Counted from the first letter of the stretch, positions 9,105-18,435 are shown. The stretch is DNA of 64,000 nt from Bin87 sp963666865 (GCA_963666865.1 OY763072.1:2046001-2110000); one strand, 5' to 3'. Program-made: numbers and translations. Notes: a model not told the origin generated them from the sequence alone.

Positions 9105-10091
9105 TTACCGAGATGGAGCGCACGGTCCTCGTCCCGTTCTTGTATGTTCAAGCTCCTCCAGTACTGTGCTGCGCTGGAGGTTCGCCGCTATGAACCGATC
9201 TGGGCCGCCCATCAGGCCGACCAAGCACGCGAGGATTCGTCTCGTCTCTGGGTTCCTTTCTTGGTGCTCCCAAAGCGTGTCTGGCAGTTCGTCCCGGCCT
9301 TTCGTGCAGTATGCCTGCACCGCGAACTCGGCTGTCCTTTCTGCATCCTGCGCCCTGTAGTACGCCTCGTTGATTGGGCGGGGTTCCCTGTGTTTTTTGT
9401 CTGCGCTCCAGTCACGCGCATTCCATGCCAGATGCATACCTCTTCCGCGTGCGCCAAGCCTGATGGGGCCCGGTTCAGCAGGTAGATCACGAATTGTCCG
9501 GCCTCGCTCAGGCACGCTGCCACTCTCCGTGCGGCCTGCTCGTTTAACAAACTCAGGTGATGCTTCACGTCCTGTCCTGTTGTGAAGCTTTGCGGAAGGC
9601 ACGCCGCATCTCGTTCTGATAGGCTGGCAATGAACCAGTCCTCCCTGCCGGCCTCGCGCTCTGCCCACATGACCTTCCCGGGTGGATCTTCTTTTTCCAC
9701 CACAGTTGGTGTATGTGCCGGATTTGCTAGCGGAGAGTCGTCTGTTCGGCCAGTGCCTCGTTCTGACTTCGGTGGTTGGAACGGTGCTATCACAGGCCGT
9801 GTTAGCGGGCAGTCCCATTCGTGTCCCGTTTTCTCCTGGCGGGTTCTGTTGCGCGTTTGCCCGACGCGTGAGTACTGCTCTTTCTGGTTCAACCGCGGTC
9901 TCTTGTTGATCGGCTTTGCTCTCATCCGTTGGCGCCGGCATTTGGAGAGCTACCAGTGGTCTAATCGTCGATGACGCCTCTGATGTGATTGGCTTTCGGG
10001 TCGGCTCGGGCCTGGTTGGTCGGTCTGATGGCGACGTGCATGATGTCGCGAGGAGGAGCCCGCATATCAATGTTACGGCTACCCGGTTCAT
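9105..10091 (-). pseudogene. Frameshifted lipoprotein of unknown function
   Basis: The frame starting at ATG 10091 encodes a lipoprotein signal (hydrophobic ICGLLLATS followed by a lipobox cysteine) and a Pro/Thr-rich linker. The most protein-like sequence then moves to another frame over roughly 9300-9750 (EREAGREDWFIASLSERDAA and following) and returns to the first frame for the C-terminus (INEAYYRAQDAERTAEFAVQ to ANLQRSTVLEELE). Two opposite frameshifts, or two sequence errors, would restore one reading frame of about 325 codons. AAGGAG lies just before ATG 10091. The family is not recognised. It lies directly beside the first IS cluster, where decay is common. Confidence 0.45.
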
Positions 10092-10263
10092 GGCTCCTTC
10101 TCTCCTCAGCATCAGCTCGCGGTCTTGCAGATCCGTTGTGTTGGGCGTGTTCTAATCCTCGCATACCACTTCGGAGAACTCGCCTTCTAGTGTGGAGTAA
10201 CTGAAGTTAGTAGAGAAAGTACGCGGTATGAGGTATCCTCCGGGTGAGCCGACCCGAGGGGGA

Positions 10264-11362
10264 ATGACCATGGCCATTGGACGACCCATGCCGCCGCTGA
10301 TCCTGGACGACGTGGAGCGGGAAACCCTGGAGCGGTGGGTTCGCCGTCCCAAGACGGCGCAGGCCTTGGCACAGCGGGCGAGGATGATACTGGGCTGCGC
10401 CGAGGGTCGCAGCAATCCGCCTGCGGCGGACAGTGGCTGCCGACTTGGGGGTGTCCGACGAAACGGTGGGCAAGTGGCGTGCCCGGTTCGTGGAGCGGAG
10501 ATTGGACGGCCTGTCCGACGAGCCTCGTAGCGGCCGGCCGCGTGTCGTTACTGATGACGATGTGGAGCGAGTGATCACGCTGACCCTGGAGACCACGCCC
10601 AAGGACGCCACCCACTGGAGCACTCGGTCCATGGCCCAGCGTAGCGGTCTGAGCCACAATACCGTCAGCCGTATCTGGCGGGCCTTCGGCTTGCAACCGC
10701 ACCGCACTGAAGCCTTCAAGCTGTCGTCGGACCCCTTCTTCATCGAGAAGGTGCGGGACATCGTGGGTCTGTACCTGGACCCGCCGGACCGAGCGCTGGT
10801 CTTGTGCGTGGACGAGAAGTCCCAGATCCAGGCGTTGGACCGCACCAGGCCGCTGTTGCCCATGCGTCCCGGTCAGGTGGAAAGGCGCCCCCATGATTAC
10901 CTGCGCCATGGCACGGTGTCGCTCTTTGCCGCCCTGGACGCCCAAACCGGCAAGGTCATCGGCCGCTGCCACCAACGCCACCGAGCGGTGGAGTTCCGCA
11001 AGTTCCTCGATACCATCGAGGCCGAGGTGCCTTCCGACTTGGACGTCCATCTGATCGTGGACAACTACGCCACCCACAAGACAGCGCTGATCCGCAACTG
11101 GTTGGTCAAACGGCCGCGGTCCCAGTTGCACTCCACCCCCACCAGCGCGTCCTGGCTGAACCTGGTGGAGCGGTGGTTTGCGCTGCTTACGGAGAAGCAA
11201 CTGCGTCGGGGAGTACAGCAGAGCAGCGGTGAATTGGAGGCAGCCATCTACCGCTACCTGGACATCACCAACGAAGATCCCAAGCCATTCGTATGGACGA
11301 AAACCGCCGACCAGATATTGGCCAACGTGGCCCGCTTTTGCCAACGCACTTTGGATACATGA
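10264..11362 (+). pseudogene. IS630 transposase, frame broken by palindrome (copy 1)
   Basis: The N-terminal part (10264-10415) reads MTMAIGRPMPPLILDDVERE to RARMILGCAEGRSN. The rest continues in another frame from about 10433: AADLGVSDETVGKWRARF (helix-turn-helix), a second HTH (SGLSHNTVSRIWRAFGL), and the DDE domain with VLCVDEKSQIQ, HLIVDNYATHK and SWLNLVERWFALL. The switch falls exactly at the 15-bp palindrome 10416-10430. Aligned with IS630 relatives from memory, 15 bases stand where about 5 are expected, which shifts the frame. Both identical copies carry it, so the element moved or was duplicated after the palindrome arrived. Confidence 0.8.
10416..10430. repeat. 15-bp palindrome TCCGCC-TGC-GGCGGA
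   Basis: It sits between SN and VAADLGVS of the IS630 transposase and shifts the reading frame. Confidence 0.85.
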
Positions 11363-11525
11363 CACTAGTATTACAACGACGGGTTAAGGAGGAAGGCCGG
11401 AAGCATCGCGACGGAGAGTAGTGCGGCGTTTCTCGTGGGAGCGTCGGGCCCGTTCGTTACGTTCCTGGACATCTGCCAACCACCCCAGCAGTTCTCGCGG
11501 CCCGAACTGCTCTTTGGGCAAGAGT

Positions 11526-12767
11526 TCACGCACCACTCGGTACACCTGGGGCCGAGTGATCTGGGGCATCTTTTTCCCCCCAATCCTGTTGCAGGCTCAG
11601 CAGGAAAGCCCCGGCCAGCAGGCACATGGTGATGTGGTGGTGCCAACCGGCCCAGGTGCGGGTCTCGTACTCGTCCAGCCCCACGTCGCTCTTCTCAGTC
11701 TCGTCCGCCTCCGGCGGATCGATGCGCCACCTGGAGCCGCCCACATAAGCCAGGGTTTCCAGGGGCGTGTCCTCGGGAGCGTTGGACAGGTAGTAGCGAG
11801 GCTCGCTGCCGTCCAGGTTCTGACGATAGATTGCCCAGAGGATTTCGCCAGGCTTGCGCCGTTGGGTCACCCGCACCCGTTGGGCGCTGTAGCGGTAGGT
11901 GCGCGGTCCCTGGCTGCCTTCGGCCACTGTGATCTCCCGCCAGGCTTCTTCGGGCAACGCCAGACTGCGTTGGACCATGGTCTGCCGCTCCTCGCGTGAA
12001 GGTCTCGGTTTGCGGGGACGGCCGTTACCCTGATACGGCGGCTTGGTCCAGGTGGGCTCCAGCGGCCATACGGTCATATCGGGACGCACGTCCAAAACGT
12101 AGAGCGCTCCAGCCGTCGTCAGGCCGTCCCGCAAGTTCGGCGACATTCCGAATGCGCTATCCCCAGCTACCCACTGGGCGCTGAGGCGCCCACGGGCCTG
12201 GGCCCGCTCCACCATCTCCAGCGCCAACTCCGTCTTGCTGCGGTACTGCCGACGCTCCGCTGGCACTCCCGCCGCCGCACAGCGCTCCACATCCCCAGTC
12301 CATTCCTCCGGCAGATACAGCCGTTTGTCCACCAGCGCTCGGCCCTTGGGCCCCACATGGGCGAGAAACACCCCAGCCTGACAGTTGGCGATCTTTCCCA
12401 ACGTCCCACAGTACTGCCGGGCTACTCCCACCGACTTCACCCCCTGCTTGGGAAAGTCGCTGCCGTCCAGCACCCACACGCCCAAAGGATCCGCCAATCG
12501 GGGTCCCAGATACTCCTGCAACCGGCCGATCACCGCATCGTCATCCCAGCGGGCCTCGGTGAGAAAACGCTGCAGCACCCGCGGCGACGCCGCAACCGCC
12601 TCCGACAGGTTTTCCGCATTACGTCGCTCCTGGGACTGCACCAGCAGGGCTTGCAGGTATTCCTCGCTACGCTCCCGCCACTGCTTGCGACCGAAAACCG
12701 ACCCGAAGTAAGCGTGAAAATCCTGGAAAGCCTCATTCACCCTCTCCAAAGCTGCCGCGTCCATCAC
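11526..12767 (-). CDS. IS701-type (DDE_5) transposase
   Basis: The 413-residue DDE transposase shows VWVLDGSDFPKQGVKSVGVA (first Asp), QWVAGDSAFG (second Asp) and GLDEYETRTWAGWHHHIT (third acidic region). The glutamate region is disturbed in frame by a palindrome at 11704-11718, which turns the usual WRI-xxxF-ETEKSD into RIDPPEADETEKSD. After residue 395 the conserved C-terminus (PQITRPQVYRVVRELLPKEQ onward) is found in another frame down to 11384. The change occurs at the homopolymer G6A5 (T5C6 on the plus strand, 11571-11582), so either a one-base indel or slippage yields the full tail. Activity is uncertain. Confidence 0.75.
   Translation of the reverse strand: MMDAAALERVNEAFQDFHAYFGSVFGRKQWRERSEEYLQALLVQSQERRNAENLSEAVAASPRVLQRFLTEARWDDDAVIGRLQEYLGPRLADPLGVWVLDGSDFPKQGVKSVGVARQYCGTLGKIANCQAGVFLAHVGPKGRALVDKRLYLPEEWTGDVERCAAAGVPAERRQYRSKTELALEMVERAQARGRLSAQWVAGDSAFGMSPNLRDGLTTAGALYVLDVRPDMTVWPLEPTWTKPPYQGNGRPRKPRPSREERQTMVQRSLALPEEAWREITVAEGSQGPRTYRYSAQRVRVTQRRKPGEILWAIYRQNLDGSEPRYYLSNAPEDTPLETLAYVGGSRWRIDPPEADETEKSDVGLDEYETRTWAGWHHHITMCLLAGAFLLSLQQDWGEKDAPDHSAPGVPSGA
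11704..11718. repeat. 15-bp palindrome TCCGCC-TCC-GGCGGA
   Basis: An in-frame disturbance of the IS701 transposase next to its catalytic Glu region. Confidence 0.85.
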
Positions 12768-12841
12768 CCCGCCTCACCTCCCGAAGCCTCCGATTGCTCA
12801 GCCCAATCCTACCACCCTAACCCGTCGTTGTAATACTAGTG

Positions 12842-13940
12842 TCATGTATCCAAAGTGCGTTGGCAAAAGCGGGCCACGTTGGCCAATATCTGGTCGGCGG
12901 TTTTCGTCCATACGAATGGCTTGGGATCTTCGTTGGTGATGTCCAGGTAGCGGTAGATGGCTGCCTCCAATTCACCGCTGCTCTGCTGTACTCCCCGACG
13001 CAGTTGCTTCTCCGTAAGCAGCGCAAACCACCGCTCCACCAGGTTCAGCCAGGACGCGCTGGTGGGGGTGGAGTGCAACTGGGACCGCGGCCGTTTGACC
13101 AACCAGTTGCGGATCAGCGCTGTCTTGTGGGTGGCGTAGTTGTCCACGATCAGATGGACGTCCAAGTCGGAAGGCACCTCGGCCTCGATGGTATCGAGGA
13201 ACTTGCGGAACTCCACCGCTCGGTGGCGTTGGTGGCAGCGGCCGATGACCTTGCCGGTTTGGGCGTCCAGGGCGGCAAAGAGCGACACCGTGCCATGGCG
13301 CAGGTAATCATGGGGGCGCCTTTCCACCTGACCGGGACGCATGGGCAACAGCGGCCTGGTGCGGTCCAACGCCTGGATCTGGGACTTCTCGTCCACGCAC
13401 AAGACCAGCGCTCGGTCCGGCGGGTCCAGGTACAGACCCACGATGTCCCGCACCTTCTCGATGAAGAAGGGGTCCGACGACAGCTTGAAGGCTTCAGTGC
13501 GGTGCGGTTGCAAGCCGAAGGCCCGCCAGATACGGCTGACGGTATTGTGGCTCAGACCGCTACGCTGGGCCATGGACCGAGTGCTCCAGTGGGTGGCGTC
13601 CTTGGGCGTGGTCTCCAGGGTCAGCGTGATCACTCGCTCCACATCGTCATCAGTAACGACACGCGGCCGGCCGCTACGAGGCTCGTCGGACAGGCCGTCC
13701 AATCTCCGCTCCACGAACCGGGCACGCCACTTGCCCACCGTTTCGTCGGACACCCCCAAGTCGGCAGCCACTGTCCGCCGCAGGCGGATTGCTGCGACCC
13801 TCGGCGCAGCCCAGTATCATCCTCGCCCGCTGTGCCAAGGCCTGCGCCGTCTTGGGACGGCGAACCCACCGCTCCAGGGTTTCCCGCTCCACGTCGTCCA
13901 GGATCAGCGGCGGCATGGGTCGTCCAATGGCCATGGTCAT
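12842..13940 (-). pseudogene. IS630 transposase, frame broken by palindrome (copy 2)
   Basis: The same split gene as copy 1 on the other strand. The N-terminal part is 13940-13789, the palindrome is 13774-13788, and the HTH plus DDE part runs down to 12842 with the identical 309-residue downstream reading frame. A long open frame antisense to it has no protein character. Identity between the copies implies recent duplication. Confidence 0.8.
13774..13788. repeat. 15-bp palindrome TCCGCC-GCA-GGCGGA
   Basis: The mirror image of 10416-10430 in the inverted IS630 copy, with the same frameshift. Confidence 0.85.
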
Positions 13941-14111
13941 TCCCCCTCGGGTCGGCTCACCCGGAGGATACCTCATACCGCGTACTTTCTCTACTAACTT
14001 CAGTTACTCCACACTAGTATTGGTTCAAATCAATAATCGAAGGTCTTGGACCTGATCGGTTGGAGTCCTTATGCTGGCTGCAAATTCGGGTTGCGGGGAG
14101 GTGCAGCAGCC

Positions 14112-15226
14112 ATGTCCGGGAAGCGATACACCATAGAGTTGACTGAGGAGGAACGAGAAGAACTGAACCGGTTGATCCGGAGCGGCAAACACGCGGCGCG
14201 CATCACCACCCGAGCCCGCATCCTGATCAAGATAGATGAGGGTTGGAACGTACCACAGATCGCGGCGGCTCTGGACGTGTCCGAAGGCACGGTGTACCGG
14301 GTCAAGCGGCGATACGCCGCAGATGGTTTGGACGGCGTGGTGCGGGACCGGGTGCAGGCCAACCGCTTCCGCAAACTGGACCAGAAGGGAGAGGCACATC
14401 TGATTGCTCTGGCGTGCAGCGACGCCCCAGAGGGCCACGACCATTGGACTTTGCAGTTGCTGGCCGACCAGATGGTAGAGTTGGGAGTGGTGGAGAGCCT
14501 CTCGTACGAGACGGTACGCCTCAAACTCAAAAAAACGTCCTCAAGCCGTGGCGCAAGCAGCAGTGGTGCATTCCCAAAGTAGGGGGTGAATTTGTGGCGG
14601 CAATGGAGGACGTGCTGGACCTGTACGCCGAACCCTACGACCCTGACCGTCCGGTGGTGTGTTTTGACGAGACCTCGACCCAACTGCTGGCCGACGTGCG
14701 GGGACCGCTGCCTCCCCAACCCGGGCGACCACGACGGCAGGACTATGAGTATCGCCGCGCCGGTACCCGCAACCTCTTCCTAGCCTGTGAGCCGTTGGCC
14801 GGCTGGCGGCATATCGCCATCACCGAACGCCGCACCATGCAGGACTTCGCCTACCAGATGCAGTGGCTGGCGGACGAAGCCTACCCCGACGCCCCGGTGA
14901 TCCGAGTGGTCCTGGACAATCTCAACATCCACCGCATGGCCTCTCTCTACGAGACCTTTCCCGCCGCCGAAGCCCGCCGCATCGTGAAACGCTTGGAGTT
15001 TCACCACACACCCAAACATGCCAGTTGGCTCAACATGGCGGAGATTGAGTTCAGCGTATTGACCAGAGACTGCCTCCGGAGACGCCACGGCGACGAAGTG
15101 GCACTTGCTGGAGCCATCAACGCGTATCAGATCCGGCGCAACGTCGCCATGGCCACCATCAACTGGGGTTTCAGCACCCAGGATGCTCGCTCCAAACTCC
15201 ATCGCCTCTATCCCTGCAATTCCTGA
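14112..15226 (+). CDS. IS630 transposase made by -1 frameshift (orfA/orfB)
   Basis: OrfA (14112-14582) begins MSGKRYTIELTEEEREELNR and holds the HTH domain (VPQIAAALDVSEGTVYRVKRR). OrfB continues in the -1 frame: NVLKPWRKQQWCIPK, CFDETSTQL (first Asp), VVLDNLNIH (second Asp) and SWLNMAEIEFSVL (Glu), ending at 15226. The two frames meet at seven consecutive A residues (14529-14535), read CTC AAA AAA ACG in frame 0. Slippage by -1 gives LKKNVLKPW, the expected family sequence. Programmed -1 frameshifting is established for some IS families, including IS630 members, so this copy may be functional. It has no 15-bp palindrome. Confidence 0.8.
14529..14535 (+). promoter_or_regulatory. A7 slippery site for -1 frameshift
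   Basis: Seven A residues at the exact point where the conserved IS630 sequence moves from frame 0 to frame -1. Tandem AAA codons favour tRNA slippage. Confidence 0.65.
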
Positions 15227-15286
15227 TTTGATCCGATACTAGTATCACCTAGGTAAACAGCTGTTTTCATCACCAACGCAGAGAGG

Positions 15287-16519
15287 CAGGGCAATCGCGT
15301 CTTAATGAGATTTTTAGAAATGTGTTAATGTCGGAGGATATATTGAGGGTCGTGGAGGCAGGCGGACATGGCGCAACCACCCAAGGCAACTATTCTCGAT
15401 CATTTCGCTGACCTTGACGACCCACGGGTAGAACGCACCCGACGCCATAAACTGGTGGACATCATTGCTATTGCGATCTGCGCCACCATCTGCGGCGCCG
15501 ATTCTTGGGTCCATATCGAGCTCTTCGGCAGGAGCAAGCTGGCCTGGTTTCAATCCTTCTTGGAACTGCCTGGCGGCATCCCGTCCCATGATACCTTCGG
15601 GGATGTCTTCGCTCGGCTGGACCCAGTGCAGTTGCAGGACTGCTTCATCTCCTGGACCCAGGCCATCGCCCAGTTATTGCCCGGCGAGGTAGTGGCCATT
15701 GACGGTAAGACAGCCCGACGGTCCTACGACCGCGCTGGGAATAAGGGCGCCATCCACATGGTCAGCGCTTGGGCCACGCAGAACGCCCTGACCTTGGGTC
15801 AGGTCAAAACCGAGGAGAAATCCAACGAGATCACCGCCATTCCCCAACTGTTGGAGATGTTGGAGTTGCACGGTTGCATCGTAACTATCGATGCTATGGG
15901 CTGCCAGCGGGAGATCGCCCAGCAAATCACCCAGGGCGGCGCCGACTACGTGCTGACGGTGAAGGAGAACCAAGGGCAACTGCACGAGGGCATCCGCGAC
16001 CTGTTCGAAGGGGCCGAGGCGCTGGGTTTTGACGGGGTGTCCTATGACCACACGGAAACCGTGGAGAAAGGGCATGGACGGCTGGAACGTCGGGAATGCT
16101 GGGTCATCACCGATCAAGACTGTCTGGACTATCTGGACCCCCAAGGGCAATGGCCGCAACTGAAAGCCGCCGTCAGGGTGGTGGGCCATCGTCAAACCAC
16201 AGAAGGATCAACCAGCCAACCCCGCTACTACATCAGCAGTCTGGCGGCCTCGGCAGAACAACTGCTGGCTGCCATCAGAAGCCACTGGAGCATCGAAAAC
16301 TCGTTGCACTGGACCCTTGACGTGACCTTTCGGGAAGATCAGTGCCGAGTGCGCAAGGACAATGGCCCACAGAACATCAACACGCTGCGGCAGATCGGAC
16401 ACAACCTGTTGAAGAACGAGAAAACCCTGAAAGTGGGCATCCAGGGCAAACGCCTCAACGCCGGATGGGACGAGGACTACCTGCTCAAAGTGCTCCTCGG
16501 ATAAGACGCGATTGCCCTG
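15287..16519. mobile_element. ISAs1-family element, intact
   Basis: The terminal inverted repeats CAGGGCAATCGCGTCTTA are perfect over 18 bp. A perfect 10-bp target duplication CGCAGAGAGG lies at 15277-15286 and 16520-16529. The single transposase gene is complete and has no palindrome, so this is the freshest insertion in the cluster. Confidence 0.95.
15368..16504 (+). CDS. ISAs1 family transposase
   Basis: A 378-residue transposase of normal length. DUF4372-like N-terminal block: ILDHFADLDDPRVERTRRHKL. DDE core: VVAIDGKTARRSYD (first Asp), IVTIDAMGCQREIA (second Asp) and HWSIENSLHWTLDVTFREDQ (Glu), with DNGPQNINTLRQIGHNLLK near the end, all typical of ISAs1. There are no frameshifts and the termini and target duplication are perfect, so it is probably active or only recently silent. 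Confidence 0.93.
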   Translation: MAQPPKATILDHFADLDDPRVERTRRHKLVDIIAIAICATICGADSWVHIELFGRSKLAWFQSFLELPGGIPSHDTFGDVFARLDPVQLQDCFISWTQAIAQLLPGEVVAIDGKTARRSYDRAGNKGAIHMVSAWATQNALTLGQVKTEEKSNEITAIPQLLEMLELHGCIVTIDAMGCQREIAQQITQGGADYVLTVKENQGQLHEGIRDLFEGAEALGFDGVSYDHTETVEKGHGRLERRECWVITDQDCLDYLDPQGQWPQLKAAVRVVGHRQTTEGSTSQPRYYISSLAASAEQLLAAIRSHWSIENSLHWTLDVTFREDQCRVRKDNGPQNINTLRQIGHNLLKNEKTLKVGIQGKRLNAGWDEDYLLKVLLG

Positions 16520-16753
16520 CGCAGAGAGGCAGGTTTCCCACATCGACGGCCTACCCCCGTCAGTCCAAAACGCAACCGATTCAGGTGGCAATTCGCCGAT
16601 CAACGACCTAACGCTTCACCGGCGATGCCCCACTGGATCACCGTGATCGTTCGGGCCCGCGTGGAGGGACACAACCAAATCGTCCTGTGCCCACGAAACG
16701 ACCGCTCAAATAGTTGCGTACCCCCGGCTTTGCGCTGGCAACGATGCTGAAAG

Positions 16754-16768
16754 TCCGCCTCAGGCGGA
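16754..16768. repeat. 15-bp palindrome TCCGCC-TCA-GGCGGA
   Basis: The only copy outside a recognisable transposase frame. It lies 115 bases upstream of the DDE pseudogene, in 16530-16882, which I take to be a leftover IS end without a gene. Confidence 0.85.
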
Positions 16769-17289
16769 TGGGAAGCCTGCCTCTCGCCAACCCAACCCCA
16801 AAGCTGGACTTTGCGCAAAATTTAGAAAAAGTATAAAGGCAGGGTAAGCTGGCCTGACCCAAATTACACTAAAGGCCCGGCCATGCTCACCCTGCCTGAA
16901 GCCATTGTACCGATGCTCGCCCCCTTCGCAACGCTGTTCACCAACCCGACCTGGCAGAAGGCCCAATTGCTGCTGGTGGGCGCGGTCCTGGCCACCGGCC
17001 AGCGCACTGTGGCCGCGGCGCTGCGCGTCATGGGACGCAGCGACCAGCGCGACTACGCCCGCTACCACGAGGCGCTCAATCGGGCGGTGTGGTCGCCCGG
17101 TCAGGCGGCCCGCATCTTGCTCTTGCTGCTGCTTCACTACCTGGACCGCGGCGACGGTCCGTTGATCTTCGGCATGGGATCATTGACCAATCGGGAAACC
17201 CTGGAACGGCGTCGTGGCGCCAAGATCAGGGCACGAGGCATCTATCGAGACGCGGTGCGGTCCAGTCGCCACCAACTGGTCAAGGCCAG

Positions 17290-17304
17290 TCCGCCATAGG
17301 CGGA
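17290..17304. repeat. 15-bp palindrome TCCGCC-ATA-GGCGGA
   Basis: Between VKAS and RWISLMW of the DDE relic. Fifteen bases occupy a space where about seven are expected, shifting the frame. Confidence 0.85.
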
Positions 17305-17426
17305 CGCTGGATCTCCCTGATGTGGGTGTGCCACGTCCCGTGGGCAGGACGCCATTGGGCGTTGCCGGTGCTCACGGTGCTGGCACCCTCCTCTCGTTAC
17401 CACCAGCAGCAGGGACGCCGGCACAA

Positions 17427-17441
17427 TCCGCCATAGGCGGA
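17427..17441. repeat. 15-bp palindrome TCCGCC-ATA-GGCGGA
   Basis: Between GRRH and TDWARQM of the DDE relic; shifts the frame. Its loop is the same as that of 17290-17304. Confidence 0.85.
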
Positions 17442-17478
17442 ACCGACTGGGCCCGGCAGATGGTCATGCTGCTGCGCT

Positions 17479-17502
17479 CATGGTGAGCCTGCCGAACCAC
17501 GC
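17479..17502. repeat. Dispersed repeat, GGTGAGCCTGCCGAACC type
   Basis: An extra stretch of about 25 bases separates LLR from WLPHRPLVLVGD in the DDE relic. It carries GGT..ACC arms around GAGCCTGCCGA, like the common bacterial repeat that reads TGAGCCTGTCGAACC. Confidence 0.55.
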
Positions 17503-17537
17503 TGGCTGCCCCATCGCCCTCTGGTCCTGGTGGGCGA

Positions 17538-17552
17538 TCCGCCTGAGGCGGA
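17538..17552. repeat. 15-bp palindrome TCCGCC-TGA-GGCGGA
   Basis: Between LVLVGD and LDLLHCCQSL of the DDE relic; replaces about five residues and shifts the frame. Confidence 0.85.
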
Positions 17553-17964
17553 CTGGATCTGCTCCACTGCTGCCAGTCCCTGCGTCAGCCGGTGACCCTC
17601 ATCGCCAGACTGCGCCTGGACGCCGCCCTCTACGCTCCAGCACCACCTCGTCAGCCAGGTCAGAACGGTCGGCCAGCCCTGAAAGACCCCCGGCAACCAT
17701 CGCTGAAAGCTCTGCTTGACCAAGCCGACGCGCCGTGGACTGTCGCTGAAGTTTCCTGGTACGACGGCACCACCCGCACCGTGGAACTCACCTCCCAAAC
17801 CGCCGTCTGGTACCGCTCGGGCAAACCGGCGGTGACTATCCGCTGGGTATTGGTCCGCGACTCCGAAGGCGCCTTTGGTCCCCAGGCCCTGCTTTGCACC
17901 GACCTGTCGGCGGACCCGACCCAGATCCTGGAGTGGTTTGTGTTGCGCTGACAACTGGAAGTCA

Positions 17965-17983
17965 CCCCGTATCAAGTACGGGG
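17965..17983. repeat. Palindrome CCCCGTA-TCAAG-TACGGGG followed by CAGGCT
   Basis: Inserted between LEVT and FQEARTHLG of the DDE relic. A relative with the same CAGGCT tail lies at 30112-30131. Confidence 0.7.
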
Positions 17984-18160
17984 CAGGCTCTTTCAGGAAG
18001 CACGCACCCATCTGGGCATGGAGACCCAGCGCCAGTGGTCCGACCTGGCCATTGCGCGCACCACCCCCATCCTGCTGGGTCTCTTCTCCTGGACCACCCT
18101 GGCCGCCCACGCCTTGCAAAAGCATCATCCCATCACCCAGCGCACCGCAGCCTAGTACGA

Positions 18161-18175
18161 TCCGCCTGAGGCGGA
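18161..18175. repeat. 15-bp palindrome TCCGCC-TGA-GGCGGA
   Basis: Near the C-terminus of the DDE relic, with arms extended to CGATCCGCC/GGCGGATCG; shifts the frame. Confidence 0.85.
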
Positions 18176-18435
18176 TCGCCGACTTTTGTGGACGCCATCG
18201 CCCTGGTGCGTCGCCACCTGTAGCTGGCCTCAGAGGGTTTTTCACTGTCCGCAGCCAGCACCGACGCTCAGGAACTCCCCGTCACCCTATACCACCGAAT
18301 GGTGGACTCCCTCGCTTACGCCGCTTGAATTGCGCAAAGTCCGGCTGAGAAGCGGCGGCCAAGCTCAACATGATGAGGCACTCGTTACGAACCTTCCGTC
18401 TTAGACCATAGATTTCAGACAGCGGTAAGGCGGGG

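Larger units (their letters stand above)
10188..11367. mobile_element. IS630-family element A, copy 1
   Basis: The element is bounded by CTAG junctions, with TA as the target duplication. The ends read TAGTGTGGAG on the left and TAGTGTCATG when the right end is complemented. It is identical, as far as I can read, to the inverted copy at 12837-14016. Its transposase is frameshifted by a 15-bp palindrome. Confidence 0.85.
11369..12835. mobile_element. IS701-type element, copy 1
   Basis: The terminal inverted repeats begin TATTACAACGACGGGTTA at both ends. The flanks are CTAG at 11365-11368 and 12836-12839, which fits the YTAR target duplication known for IS701. The element fills the CTAG junction between the two inverted IS630 copies. 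Confidence 0.9.
12837..14016. mobile_element. IS630-family element A, copy 2 (inverted)
   Basis: An exact-looking inverted duplicate of 10188-11367, palindrome included. It abuts the IS701 element at CTAG on its left and the second IS630 element at CTAG on its right. Confidence 0.85.
14015..15241. mobile_element. IS630-family element B
   Basis: The terminal repeats begin CTAGTATTGGTTCAAATCA on the left and CTAGTATCGGATCAAATCA on the right when complemented: 19 bp with two mismatches. TA duplications lie at 14015-14016 and 15240-15241. It is inserted at the CTAG end of the preceding IS630 copy. Confidence 0.9.
16883..18328 (+). pseudogene. DDE transposase relic riddled with palindromic insertions
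   Basis: A once about 440-codon DDE_5/IS4-like transposase starting MLTLPEAIVPMLAPFATLFT and ending LYHRMVDSLAYAA. The coding sequence jumps between all three frames. Interruptions in order: a non-family stretch GSLTNR where the first catalytic Asp should be (about 17175-17192); 15-bp palindromes at 17290, 17427, 17538 and 18161; a GGTGAGCCT..AACCACG-type repeat near 17479-17502; and a CCCCGTATCAAGTACGGGG repeat at 17965-17983. In addition three expected Trp codons are stops (TGA near 17949, TAG near 18153 and near 18222). No active product is possible. Confidence 0.8.

Noticed and set aside
10187..15242. A composite transposon made by the two inverted IS630 copies
   Set aside because: The DNA between them is only another IS inserted at their shared CTAG, with no cargo gene, so stepwise insertion explains it.
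17290..18175. A CRISPR-like array formed by the repeated palindromes
   Set aside because: Spacing is irregular, units are only 15 bp, and the DNA between them is transposase coding sequence.
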